NCBI GenBank assembly: GCA_024138025.1
Contig: JAMXBD010000425.1
Location: 682,001 to 746,000 of the forward strand
Length of the DNA stretch: 64,000 nucleotides
Direction: 5' to 3'
From: Combretum micranthum
Taxonomy: Eukaryota; Streptophyta; Magnoliopsida; Myrtales; Combretaceae
Below the pieces are notes generated by a model. That model worked only from the letters and a program-made list of their open reading frames with translations. It was not told where the DNA came from and ran no database searches. A program made the position numbers and the translations under genes. This document shows positions 23,011 through 33,728 of this stretch, piece after piece. Position 1 is the stretch's first letter. Each line of letters starts with the position of its first letter.

Positions 23011-23640
23011 AATACTTATTGCTGTCATTCCTCTAGTTATTGGAGGAAGAAGCAAAGTTGAAGGAACCAACATGGGCTGCTCTGAAAAGTTTCTTGTACT
23101 CCTGCTATTGCTGCCTTCTTCATATATTGTACCACCTCTATTTTCAAATAGGAATTGACCAGAAGAACTGCTAAGTCCAGGAACAGGACCTCTACAACTC
23201 CTAGTTAGTAGTCTAGTAATTATAGGACGAACATTCCGAAGCATAGGACCATTAACGTCACTTGGCATAATGGAAGAAGGCAAGTTCAATGAGCCATCAA
23301 TAGATAGCTTGAAGGATGGCAAACCAGATGCAACCGTAGGATACCTGGGAACTGTCCTTGCAGAAGATAAAACTAGTGCTGTCAAATTACCCTGAGCAAA
23401 AGAATTAACTCTGTTGTACCGCAAGCTTTCAGAGCTTCCCACAATAAATTGAATGGGAAGCCCAGAAGAAGCTACATTTGTTTCGCCTAACCCTAATCTT
23501 GAGTCTACATGATCTAGACCAGCAGAAGCAAATGAGCTACCGCTACTATGAAAGTAGTCAGGGATAGCAACCACACTACTCTCAGCCTGCTGACAAAATC
23601 TGCGGTTATCACGCCAAGAAGGTTGGTCATCACGTCCTTC
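23005..23640 (-). pseudogene. Unrecognised serine-rich coding fragment in the captured region
   Basis: An open minus-strand frame of about 210 codons runs from near 23640 (GRDDQPSWRDNRRFCQQ) to 22999, with 191 codons after its first Met at 23574. It is rich in Ser, Gly, Leu and Arg, with short patches such as SSGSSFASAGLDHVDSRLG and RGPVPGLSSSSGQF. I see no membrane segment or known catalytic motif and do not recognise the family. It abuts the pyrophosphatase fragment on the same strand in another frame and the PPR fragment on the opposite strand, so both ends look like junctions. Codon-like composition suggests a real exon or joined exons of a host gene. Confidence 0.5.
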
Positions 23641-24160
23641 AAACTTCCTTTTACAGCCACGCCAACCATCACCATAGCAGAGAATCCACCAGCACGAACA
23701 GCTATCTGCAATGCCTCTCTTGCAGATCTTCTTGCGGCACTAGACACCCAAACATTTGCACGTACAGAAACCCACATTCCAACATACCCTGCTATACCTG
23801 AGCATAAAGCTCTAAGGAGAAATGCTTCTGCTCCATCACGTATGGCATATGATATCTGGGACATCTCTAGAGGTCCCTCATCCTTTGAGAGCACCCACTT
23901 TGTAAGATATATGGCCAAAAGGAAACTCATAATGCAAACCAGGAAGACAAACACAATGACAGGAGAAGTACTTGCACCAATATAAAAGATCCCACCAAGT
24001 CCCAAGAGTGCTAGAATCAGTAGAACACGGATATTTATTCCCCCAAGTAATCGAAATATCAATGGGTTGTAAGGTTACGCATGCTGGGAAAGGTCCTGGG
24101 TTTCTCCGGGTAAGAACCCAAACCACTCTCCATGTCATCCATATCCATAGTATGAGAAGA
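23590..24160 (-). pseudogene. Type II (AVP2-like) H+-pyrophosphatase, N-terminal fragment with exon-like deletion
   Basis: On the minus strand MDDMESGLGSYPEKPRTFPS (from about 24150) leads, through a small frameshift near 24060-24080, into GGINIRVLLILALLGLGGIF, SPVIVFVFLVCIMSFLLAI, KWVLSKDEGPLEM and ISYAIRDGAEAF. It jumps directly to ALCSGIAGYVGMWVSVRANV and SSAARRSAREALQIAVRAGG, ending near VAVKG (about 23640). This is the start of a Golgi-type proton-pumping pyrophosphatase. The segment normally between RDGAEGF and ALCSGIAGY (about 50 residues) is missing cleanly and no intron is present, as if an exon had been skipped in a spliced RNA. The membrane catalytic core is absent, so it cannot function. 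Confidence 0.8.
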
Positions 24161-24254
24161 ATTCACTCGCCGCACCACAGGAAAAGAGTTGTATTCGCCA
24201 CCTTGAGGCAAGTCAACCCCTAAACCTGCTCGCTCTATTTTGGATGATATTCTT

Positions 24255-24437
24255 TTAACCCAGTAAAAGAGTTGGGTCTTCAGCTTCCAAATGCATGCAA
24301 TATGCAGAGACTTTTTCCTTGGGAATTATGTTTTTCTTTATAAAGCTTTCTTCCTCTGTAGTCCACAGAATGGAAGAAAACTCGGATGAGCTGTCGTCTG
24401 GGCACACTACTATGCGAGCAAGTAGAAGAGATAGCAC
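24255..24437 (-). other. Short open frame upstream of pyrophosphatase fragment, not recognised
   Basis: A 60-codon minus-strand frame (MLSLLLARIVVCPDDSSSEF...) ends about 95 bp before the pyrophosphatase start. It may be 5' untranslated sequence of the captured gene or chance. No motif was recognised. Confidence 0.2.
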
Positions 24438-24744
24438 GGCGACGTTAATGGTGAATCAGATCTGCCAATGGATACGTTACAGACTTAAAAATAGTGAGTC
24501 AAGAGTCACAGATAGGAAGGTTTTTTTTTTTTTTTTTTTGTGCAACACGAGGTTGATTATTTTTGGAGAATTTGCGGCATAATATGGTTTCCCCCACTTA
24601 CTTGTCTCCCTGGTGTTTCTTGTTTGTACATTGAGCTAGGTTGGTGACAGTAAAGACATAACAGCCCAGGCTCATGCTCCTGATGTATTTCACGACATCT
24701 CAAAGATAATAAGAACTAGTAGCCAACAAGATGATTGAGTCTTC

Positions 24745-25014
24745 TCGAGACTTTTCTCAAATGTAAGTTGAGCCAGATAACCAATGAGAAAAAGGAGCTA
24801 CTGCAACTAAGGGAGGAAACCCAACAACTGGCCAGGCTATATAAACAGCAAACAATGGAATAACGACCTTGAATCCCATTGTGAAGAATACAGAACTCAG
24901 GTATCCTCTGAGCCCTGTGATGAGACTCCATCTCTTTGCACTATATTGAAGATAAGGTCTTTGGACATGATTTGTCACAAACAAGAAGATCGCCAAGCCA
25001 ACATAAAACACCAT
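24745..25014 (-). pseudogene. Membrane-protein gene fragment, family not identified
   Basis: A minus-strand frame of 85 codons reads MVFYVGLAIFLFVTNH, then ITGLRGYLSSVFFTMGFKVV and PLFAVYIAWPVVGFPPLVAV, with two or three hydrophobic segments. The GYLSSVFFTMGFK stretch looks like a conserved plant multi-pass membrane protein, but I cannot name it with confidence. The frame stops without a natural C-terminus. Same strand as the pyrophosphatase fragment and the carrier retroelement. Confidence 0.5.
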
Positions 25015-25298
25015 CTCATTTTCTTGTTTGTGAAACTAACTCATCTCATTTTCTTGCAAAGCAGGGCTCTAGATTGAAGTGTTGGATCTTCATCACGTAT
25101 CCTTGTGACTTCATTTTTACAAGTATGGTTTTTTGCTTTATAAACTATCTACTTAAGGTCATATTAGTGTCATCAATCATTAATGATTCTTGAATCCATT
25201 CAAAAAGAATACTCAACTTCAAACATTCTTGTCTATCACGTATTCTATTCATTTATCAAATGACTATGGTGTCTCATGATTTTTAAGACAAAGCTCTT

Positions 25299-25556
25299 TG
25301 TTGTCCGTGTTCCGACCGCATAAATGGCAATCTTGAGACCATACACTGTATGATGACACTCTTAGCCGTCCGTGTCCCAAACTTTACGTGACAATCTTGG
25401 AACCGCACATTACGTCTGTGTTCCATTCCTCACGTGATGATCTTGGCACTGCACCGCTATGAGAGAGGCTCTCCTCAGTTGTCTGTGTCTCACTCGCCCA
25501 TGCGACGATCTTGGAACCACACCACTATAAGAGGGGACTCTTTCTCATCTTGTGCG
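25299..25556 (+). repeat. Degenerate tandem array (about 50-75-bp units)
   Basis: Four diverged units each have the outline 'gtccgtgt(t/c)cc...cgtgacgatcttggaaccacac...actataagagaggactct'. The repeated core 'atcttgg(a/c)acc(g/a)cac' recurs near 25330, 25391, 25439 and 25508. Located in the gene-capturing element between the captured fragments and the protease remnants. No coding sense is evident. Confidence 0.7.
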
Positions 25557-26664
25557 CCTAGTCGTTTGGTGAATGAATGCAATACTTTGGTAGCTAATAC
25601 ACTTGTTGTGTATGTCTCATGCTGTGAATTTGAGTTCACAAGTAGTACATATTATCCTCTAAATCAAAGTTTTGCATAAACAACTTGATCTACTATTTTC
25701 ATTGTACCAAGACTCTTTCTCATTTTTTTTTATTTTAGTATCAAGCTTGCTTTCTTCACCATCTTATGGATGAACAATATCATAATAAGTAAATACTCCA
25801 TAGTAGACAACTGTCTAGTATGTATCATTGACTTTTACTTCGATAATATGGATAATGATTGATGGTTTCATTCAAAGTATGAATCCTATACCAGCGCTCC
25901 TTGAGACTTTGTAACATATCATTGCCCCACTCCCTTTGTATAAATCTATCACCTATGCTTGTCACAGCTCATAGTGCATGTAATACTTTTTTGTTTAACT
26001 CAAGTTTGGATGTCGTGTCCTACGCTCCTTTGAATGCGCTCGAGCCATCATTGCCATACCTTGAAGGAACATATTGACTTTGTTTGAAGACAAGCATTAT
26101 TTTCATTAAAGCTAGTGTCATATGCACGTACATGTTTTGAGCATATTGCACAAATGAACTTCATGCATCGTTGCATAAGTGAGGATCATGTACAAACAAA
26201 CATTTTGCACTTCAAGCATCACAAATGTGCATTGCACATTATTGATTTGTGATAGGCATCTACTCGTGTCTTTCTTTGCTGTAATCTTCTTGGTCATGCA
26301 ATATTGTCTCCTTTCTTCCTTTCAATATGAGTTGTATCGAATATGTGAAACTGAACAGACAATAAAATCAACCCATCAACTCTATATCCATTATATTCTT
26401 GATACTCATTTTCGCCTTGGTGATATATCTAGTCATCAAGCGCTTTGGAGTAGTAGCTCTCATATTATTGCAACACAATGAAAGACGTAGTAGTAGTAGA
26501 TCACTTCAATCCCTTTTTCTTTATGATCATACGCGCTTAGGAGCAAAGCTTCAACAAGCAGCAATATTGTCTAATAAAAATGAGTGGAATTATCATGTAC
26601 ATTGAATGGCACTGCTAATTCCTCGCAATGATGTTTAGACAATCCATTTAAGGAACACAGCATT

Positions 26665-26840
26665 CATGCTTATGCAGCGATAGTAGCGTTCATTATGAAT
26701 CGCGCTCATGCAGCGACGGTACCATTTGCTATGAATCGCGCTCATGCAGCGACGGTAGCATTTGTTATCAATCGCGCTCATGCAGCGATAGTGACATTTG
26801 TTATCAATCGCGCTCATGCTACGATAGCATTTGTTATAAA
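26665..26840 (+). repeat. 36-bp minisatellite (about five units)
   Basis: Units start at 26665, 26701, 26737 and 26773, with a shortened fifth at 26809. The unit outline is 'cgcgctcatgcagcgacggt' then 'accatttgttatgaat'. Because 36 is divisible by three, the minus strand stays open and gives a 12-residue repeat (MSAIDNKCYRRC-like). Whether this is ever translated is unknown; it is probably a non-coding array of the retroelement. Confidence 0.92.
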
Positions 26841-27399
26841 TTTTTATTAGTTAAGGGGTATTTCCCAACTCAACTATATAGTATTGTGTAGAATACCATA
26901 TGCCAAGGATTACTTGGCTCAATAGGGTTGTCAAGAGGATTATCTCCACTACTTGCAACTAGAAATACCAAGGAGAAAGCGGTGATGAGCTATCAACATC
27001 GTGCGCCTGGGAGCTAAGCTCTGACCTGTCAGCAACGATGTCTAAATCAAATGTTATATTTGTTATTGTTTTTCTTTCATTACTAAAGGGTAATCTTACT
27101 CAATTTGATGTCGATCCTTTTTTTTTTAACTAGCCTTGCGCGCTAAGAAGATTAATTTCTTACTTTGCAGCGACAATAGCGATGAAAAGGAGAGTAAGTG
27201 ATCATGCCATCATATTTTCACGAACAATACTCACTGATTGAGTAATATAGTTCATCATTAGGTAAAAGCATCTAATGATTTGTTTACACAAAAACAAAAG
27301 GAAATGAGTGAGATATGATAATAACACTCTTTGTCATAAACAACTCTTTCTTCAATCCATGCCTGCTTTACATTTTCATCCCATCATAAGCCTTCTTGT

Positions 27400-28160
27400 G
27401 TTTCTTTACACCTCCACGACAACCACGCTTCTTTCTCTTTTTAAATTCTTGAGTCTTAATTTCTTCTCCTGTGGGTAATGATTCCGCATTGGATTCTACT
27501 AAAGTCAATCTACTTCATTTTCTTGTTCATGTTCATAAAAAAGGTAGCTTCAGCAAATGGAGTTCATTACGATTGAATGGTTCTTTGTCACATGGATTAG
27601 GATATCACTTCCACTCCAATGACCTTTCATGCACTGATGTTGTGTTGAGGGTATCATGTTGTACTCGTGCAGCCATGTCCTTCCTATGAAAGGTGATACA
27701 CTGGTGCATCAATTACATGAAATGTAGCAAGGTTATGAATGGCCCAACTTTAAAACTTGCTTACATAACCCATTGTCATTGTAGAAGATTCGATAAACTA
27801 TTCACTGCGATGGATGCTTCATCAAGTATCGATATCTATTCTTGCAGCTTTGAAAGTAGACATGGGCATTATTGAGTGATCCATTATCGATAAATGTCCT
27901 CTTGATGGGTAACCATTGAGTGTACTCTACATACAAAGGACGATTTGTGATTGAAGTTCTTCAAGCGAGCATCAGTTCTAGTAAATGTAATTGCATAATC
28001 CCATGTAGCGACCACTCCTTTCTTAGGTTGAACCATGTCGCATCCACTATAATGACCTTGTGCAATTGGTTAAGTACAGTCGTTGCTGCAAATCGTGCAT
28101 GATCATCAAATCCAAGGAGATCAAAGAAATTCTTAAAATTTGAAGTCTTCATTAAAGTAA
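27400..28160 (-). pseudogene. Gypsy (TAT-like) protease and post-protease remnant
   Basis: On the minus strand, frames give FKNFFDLLGFDDHARFAATT (28130-28070), then TWDYAITFTRTDARLKNFNH (about 28010-27950) and KRTFIDNGS (about 27910-27885), resembling the aspartic protease region of TAT/Ogre-like elements, where (I/L)DxGS is expected. Further on are TWLHEYNMIPSTQHQCMKGH (about 27687-27628) and EIKTQEFKKRKKRG, which correspond to the segment after the protease in this lineage. Many stops and frameshifts are present. No reverse transcriptase motif follows. Confidence 0.65.
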
Positions 28161-28269
28161 AGATACATTATCATCCCCATGAGTTTCAATTTTGAGTGTA
28201 TTGTCATTTTCTTCATGTCCCCAACTAAGCTGCTGTTGCTCCATTGTAGTAGGATCATGGTAATGGCAT

Positions 28270-29934
28270 TCACAGCACCACGTTGATTGCCATGACTGGA
28301 AGTGGGTTATTCCTGACATCATTATTCTCAATGATAAGTTCATCATTCTCAACTCTTTCATTAAAGATTCTCTTCAAAGTAAAAAAATCCTTAGTAGGAT
28401 GCCCCACAATCCTGTGAAATCTACAAAATTTAGGATTATTTTTTTCTTCTTGAGTTGGCAAACGTTCTACTCTTGGGAGTTTGAGATTTCCATCTCTTAA
28501 CCACTGATCTAGTACAGCGTACACCTTTCCCATTGAGCAAGGATATGTTAGTGCTTCTTTCGCCCTCTCACCCTTGGGCTTCTCAACTCTTGGTTTCTTC
28601 CATTCTTTGAAATCTTCACTTTGAGCCAAATTCACCGATGGATCTCTCTTGTTAAACTTCATATTTCCTCCTCTCTGTCGCGCGACAGAATTATTAGTTC
28701 TTCGCGCGTTTTCAACCAGAGTGGAGAATGAAGCTAAAGAAAGATTTTCTAGATGCACCGCGTACTCAGTAAACATGCCTTGGATACAAATTTTCACCAG
28801 CTCTCTTTCATCACATATGTCTTGGATGTCTAGTGAACGCTCTCTGAAGCGCTCAATGCAATCCATCAAGTCTTCCTTGGGCTTTTGACGGATTCGTCCC
28901 ATATCAGTCAAGGTCACTCGTTCTTGTGTGGAGAAAAATTTCTCTAGGAACATTTTACACATGGTTGCCCATGAATCTACAGATCCAGGGGGAAGATTTA
29001 CGTACCAAGTGTACGCTTTCTCTGTGAGGGACTTAGAAAATTCCTTCAACTTTAAATCATCATCAAATCCATAAACCTCTAGTGTTTCAATGAACTTCAA
29101 AAAATGTTCCTTGGCACTTCCCTTTTTACCATTGAATAGCATGAATTTTGGACTCACGTAGTCCTGAGGATATGGCTTAACAGCAATACGTTGATTGTAT
29201 GGGAGCTTGAGATCCAATACTCCCACATCTGACTTAGCTTGTATTTCCCTCAGGTACATGTCCAGATCTTCCTTCGTGACGAAAGTACCTTTAGGAGTTG
29301 AAGTAGTAACTTCAACTGGTGTAGCTGGAGTAGCCGTTTGGAGTAAAGTTGCGTTGGGTTGAATAGTGGGTCCACCAATGACAATTGGTGGTGTAGCCTG
29401 TGAGGATGAAGATCCTCCAAGTTGAGCATGTAATGTAGGCTGGGAAGTTGATGGTGTTCCAAGCTGAATTCCAGTGTTCATTACCTGAGGTGCAAGCGGT
29501 TGCGTGATTACAGACTCTAATGGAGGGATTTGCTCTCCAACTCTGGTAGGATCTTGTTCAGGAATAGAAGTAGGATTAGCGGGTGGAGCAACTTGAGGTG
29601 CCTGAGAAGCGCGTTGTTGCGCAACAACAACAGGGGTCGATGAAGTCGCACCTTGTTGCGTAGCAGCAATAGCAGCTATTCCAGGCAGGTACTAAGCAAA
29701 TATTGTCATGAATTGTTGGAATTGTTTTGTAGACTCTTGCATTGATTGATTAACTTGTTTGGTATTTTCTTGCACAGCGCGTAAGATCGCAGCATTATCG
29801 ATTTGGGCACTAGTAGGTTGGTTCACATCCTCAAGTGCTGGCATGTCATGTTCAGTAGCCTCGGGATCAACATTAAGTTCTTGAGTTGTACCCTCAGTGG
29901 GATCGGTAGGTCTCTTCCTTGGAGGTGCCATCAC
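28270..29934 (-). pseudogene. Gypsy gag, nearly intact with one in-frame amber stop
   Basis: Opens at 29934 with MMAPPRKRPTDP, about 20 nt from the primer site, and stays in one frame to 28270 (555 codons) apart from a single TAG at 29692-29694. Residues from about 200 on form the retrotransposon gag core (EHFLKFIETLEVYGFDDDLK, FSKSLTEKAYTWYVNLP, MCKMFLEKFFS). The C-terminal part has a histidine-cysteine segment CRFHRIVGHPTKDFF in place of a CCHC knuckle, as in TAT-type gags. Gag would form the particle that packages element RNA. Gln/Ser/Thr/Pro-rich linkers surround the stop. The reading frame is strikingly preserved compared with the eroded protease downstream. Confidence 0.85.
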
Positions 29935-29953
29935 ACAAGTGTTGATTTCCCTA

Positions 29954-29971
29954 TCCCCAGTGGAGTCGCCA
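29954..29971 (-). promoter_or_regulatory. Primer binding site, tRNA-Arg type
   Basis: The minus strand reads TGGCGACTCCACTGGGGA, four bases from the LTR edge. It is complementary to a tRNA 3' end TCCCCAGTGGAGTCG plus CCA, as in plant tRNA-Arg. This primer choice is described for Ogre/TAT gypsy elements. Confidence 0.85.
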
Positions 29972-29975
29972 AAAA

Positions 29976-30627
29976 TGTGTGTGTAAGGAATCCGGATGCA
30001 ACGATCACGTGCATGTCGTGTGACTATCGCGCTACACGTGACCTAGGGAAACAACACGTGATAGGATGATCAAGAGAGAATCGCGTAGGGAGGAGGAGTA
30101 GGCAATCTCAATAGGCTCTAACACACGTGTGACAGGTAAGGGAGCTAAATAGCATCAACCTCACTGAGTACTATGGATTCGTGTATGTTCTTGAGTAAAT
30201 TAAGTGTTTGATTCACCAAGACGGAAATCCGGCAGCACGACGGCGTCGTCCTAGATTTCACCTTGTCCAAATGATGTAAGGACTAAGGTATTTATAGAGA
30301 ATCTGGCCGTCGATATCATCCGTCAGATGAGACAGACAACCGACGGCCAGGATGAGTCCCTCTCATTATGGATATGAATATGGGCTCCCTTATGGACCCA
30401 AGCCTATCAAGGCCTTCATTGTAATGTGTGTGAGCCAATTTGAGAAAGGTTGGAATTGGGCAGGCCAATTCCAACGGGCCCTACTCCAAGCCTTCCATGC
30501 CAAAACTCCCATGATCATCCCAATTGGATTGGGCCTAACTCTTTAAGCCCTGTCACATTAGCCCAAAGAATTAAATCCAAATAATAATTAGGCTCAAGGC
30601 CTTTGTAATCAGATTTGTACATCTACA
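29976..30627 (-). repeat. 5' LTR of gene-capturing element (652 bp)
   Basis: About 99% identical to 19447-20099. A minus-strand TATA box (TCTATAAATA, 30289-30298) would drive transcription toward gag. Followed outside by the AAAGG duplication at 30628-30632. Confidence 0.93.
30289..30298 (-). promoter_or_regulatory. TATA box of gene-capturing element
   Basis: The minus strand reads TCTATAAATA; the same box is conserved in the other LTR (19761-19770). The start of transcription should lie about 30 bp downstream, giving roughly 280 bp of R/U5 before the primer site. Confidence 0.6.
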
Positions 30628-30639
30628 AAAGGCATATAT

Positions 30640-31060
30640 TTTTAATTAATATATCAATACATAGCTTAGGTGTGCATATATATACACATACCCTTTAGAC
30701 ATTTTTTAGATATGTGATATGAATATGATTTATATAACATATATATGTTATACATATGTATTGTATATAATTTATGCAATATATATGTCATTTATATTAT
30801 ATACTAGTATAAGTTTGTATAATATGTTACATATAATCCATATATTATATTGCTAGTATACATATATAACATATTCTATTTATATAACAAATAAATTATA
30901 ACATGTATATCATATATATTATATATTTATAACCTATAAAATTTATATATGTATAGATATGTTATATATTTACGCATATTATGATATATATCTATACAAT
31001 ACATGTTATACATAATTTATAGTTCATACATACCTATCCACATTCATGGATCGGGTCTTA
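30640..31060. repeat. Extreme AT-rich TA/CATA low-complexity stretch
   Basis: Over 400 bp of interlaced 'tatata', 'atatgt' and 'acatat' words directly beyond the right LTR of the gene-capturing element. It could be an expanded microsatellite or a matrix-attachment-like region. No genes. Confidence 0.8.
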
Positions 31061-31203
31061 AATTACTAGTGCTACATGTAAATCTATTATATTTGTACTA
31101 ATTTATCATATTTATTTTAAAACGTATGATATTATAGCGGGATTCTTATTTTTAGGTCATCTTGATTCAAAATTTGGAATGAAAAAGAAATTAGAAAGAA
31201 GGA

Positions 31204-31231
31204 AGAGAGAGAGAGAGAGAGAGAGAGAGAA
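31204..31231. repeat. (GA)n microsatellite
   Basis: About 13 uninterrupted GA units in AT-rich flanking DNA, followed by an A/T-rich stretch up to the next LTR. Confidence 0.95.
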
Positions 31232-31363
31232 GAAATATTTGAAGATAGTTAGACTTTTTTATTTTTCCTTTTTCCACAAAGAAGATGGTTAGATTTTCAA
31301 AATATATATTTTTTTCTTTTTGAAAATAAAAATACCAGTAATAACTAATAAATACAGGTTGAG

Positions 31364-33600
31364 TGTAAAGTCTAAAATTTAGTCAAGGCGTATATAATCA
31401 TGTATAATACCTTAAGTATTACATGCTTAGGCTTCTTAAAAGAAATTTTGTTTGTATCGAACATTGCTTGTTGTTTTTAAATTCATAACTTGTTTAATTA
31501 TATTTTAGAGACAACTGGATTTGTGATGGGAAAACAAGATTTATAAAAACATTTCAAGCTTCCACTCATACAAAAGTGGATCAATTTTTATAAAAACAAG
31601 ACTTTCAAAACTTATTACAAACATGGGCTTCATAACTAAGCCTTTGAATAAAACACAACTTTAGAAAAGATAAATCTAGTACTTTAAACAAAATAAAAAA
31701 AAACATATACAAATAACCTATCGACTGTATCTCACTTCACTTGTCCTTTCAAATCTTCAGGATCGCCCATAACTAAATCAACATCATCATCATCCACAAT
31801 AACATCATCAAATCATTAACATCCCCATCATCATTAAAATAGTACCTGGAAAGAAAACAATAACAATAAAAATAACAATAACAATAATGAGCTGAAGCCT
31901 AGTACACAGTAACACAATCACAAGCGAGATGACACACATGCTTAAATTAAATGCAATGCATGAAATAACAAGTTATTAGCTTTTCATTAAAGTAAAACAA
32001 GTATTACGGGAGCACTCACATCAATAACAATCTATGAGAACTTGGGGATCTTAAGTAACAATAGTTGCTTATTAGGTTGATATATGTAACTCGAATACCT
32101 ATATTACCTATATCTAACTAAAAAAGAGCATAACCTCATCTAAGGTTTACAACTATTACACATACTCTACCCATCACAATCCATAATATAATGGGGCTTA
32201 ATAGTTCCCATAAACGTGAGCCCTACTATATTACATTTTGCTAATCAAGATAAACATTACGTCGATACCGTTTGCCCTATCAGCTACCCATTGAGCCCCT
32301 TATAAACATCATTGTATTATGATGGGGTAGCCTACAAGCCTAAACTATTGTGCCTCACTCGGGACAAGGTTATCGCTTTTCGGACCGGATGAAAGACACA
32401 AGCACAAGCATCACTTATTACTTAGGCCATCTTTAAGTTTTAGTTCATTTAGGAATGCTTATCCTATCAAACAACGAGTATATCACTGCGTACCATATAT
32501 CAATTTTAAATGGACAAAATTGTGAACCCCAATGATAGTGTCCATTACTTAAACAGAAGCTCGAACAATCTTATTTCCTTTGTGAGAGAAAGCCACCAAT
32601 TCCCTTACAAAACAATTAAACATTTAAACATTTGTTCAGAAGGTTAAATTATATGAGCAATTAAGTTATTTATTAATTTACACCAAATTCTGATTAAAAA
32701 CTCATTTTATGTTTCATTTTAGTAGGCATGGAAATAGGAACCCTGTCATGGCTGTAAAGGTTGCCTTGACAAGATATAGACAGTTCTTTATTGTCTGTCA
32801 AATTATATCTTTTATTAAACAAAGTTTTAGTTTAACATATTTTAGAAATTATGTACTCCTTATCATTTAAGGTTTAATATAATATATAAGTTGAAGTCAA
32901 TTATAAGTTAAGTCTATATTAATCTAATCTTAGCCAGTTTGATTAGAATTAATCAATCCAATTCATTTTAACTTGTGAAAGTCTATTTAGTCAAGTTGGA
33001 CTTAAAATTATTAACTAAGTTTATTTTATACTTGAGAACTTTGTTAACTCAAATTAACTATTAATCTACAAATTACCCTCACTCACTCTTAATTATATAA
33101 ATTAACTAATGTAACACATTAACCATTATTTATCTATTTCATTTCACCCTTAATTCTTTTTCTTATATATAAGAACAGCTCCAGAGGACATATTATGCCA
33201 GTGATGAGGTCCGTGATCCCCATCATTGGCCTCATCACGCTCGTGATGGTCATCATGGGCCTTTATCATACCCATGACAAGGGAAAAATCATGATTAGAG
33301 GAGATCACACCCCTCATTACAGCTGTAATCTAGGCCATTTCCTTTGAAATTGCATGATCCAAGGACATCATGCGCCTCGTTATGCCCGTTATCATCCTTA
33401 ATGTTGTTTTTGCATGTATCACTGCCATAATAGACATGGGGATCTTGTTACGTTTTTCTTTTGTCTTTTACTCTAATTTCAACTACTTGTTTTCAATATA
33501 CATCAATAAAAATAACTTGTTTATCATTATAATGCATTTACTACCTTTTTTTTTTACATATATAAAAGTAAAAAAAAAAAAAAAAAACCCTATTAAGCCT
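31364..33600 (-). repeat. Degenerate gypsy-type LTR, family 2 copy A (right edge uncertain)
   Basis: The + strand starts TGTAAAGTCTAAAA, the counterpart of TGTAAGGACCCGAC at 48271 and of the reverse of the terminus at 57196. Shared blocks include the 'tattatatgcttaggcttctt' area, the 'ataacaatagttgcttattaggttgatatatgtaactcgaa' block (32056-32096, matched at 48920-48965) and the 'cactgcgtacc' block (32484, matched at 49312). A GATCACG-type GC island is at 33190-33450. The right end was not located; there is no coding sequence. Confidence 0.6.
33190..33450. repeat. GC-richer palindromic island in LTR copy A
   Basis: Repeated words such as 'gtgatccccatcattgg', 'atcacgctcgtgat' (a perfect 6-bp-arm palindrome) and 'gatcacacccctcat' occur in an AT-rich context. 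The same word set fills 49590-49990 in copy B. Confidence 0.7.
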
Positions 33601-33728
33601 TAATATTTGTCCTTTTTTTAAATTGAGTCTTTAATTTTTTTTTTCTTAATTTGAGTGCTTAACATTTGCAAATTGTTAGAGAAGTGGTACTTCTTATCTA
33701 TGTTAAGTTTTTAAAGGAATACATTAGA

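Larger units (their letters stand above)
19447..30627 (-). mobile_element. Young non-autonomous Ty3/gypsy-type LTR retrotransposon carrying host gene fragments (11.2 kb)
   Basis: Complete element with AAAGG duplications, two nearly identical LTRs, a tRNA-Arg primer site (29954-29971), gag (28270-29934), protease-like remnants (27400-28160) and a polypurine tract (20100-20110), all in minus orientation. The primer tRNA and the gag/protease sequence style fit the TAT (Ogre-like) lineage of Ty3/gypsy. I found no reverse transcriptase, RNase H or integrase. Between 21000 and 25020 lie fragments of host genes on both strands, and between 25299 and 26840 two tandem arrays. Mobility would need proteins from another element. 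An alternative is a normal element with a second, gene-carrying transposon nested inside it. Confidence 0.85.

Noticed and set aside
23548..23985. 145-codon + strand frame
   Set aside because: Antisense shadow of the pyrophosphatase fragment, which has clear family motifs on the minus strand.
26665..26840. CRISPR-like repeat array
   Set aside because: Units are directly adjacent with no unique spacers, and the genome is a plant nuclear genome; it is a minisatellite.
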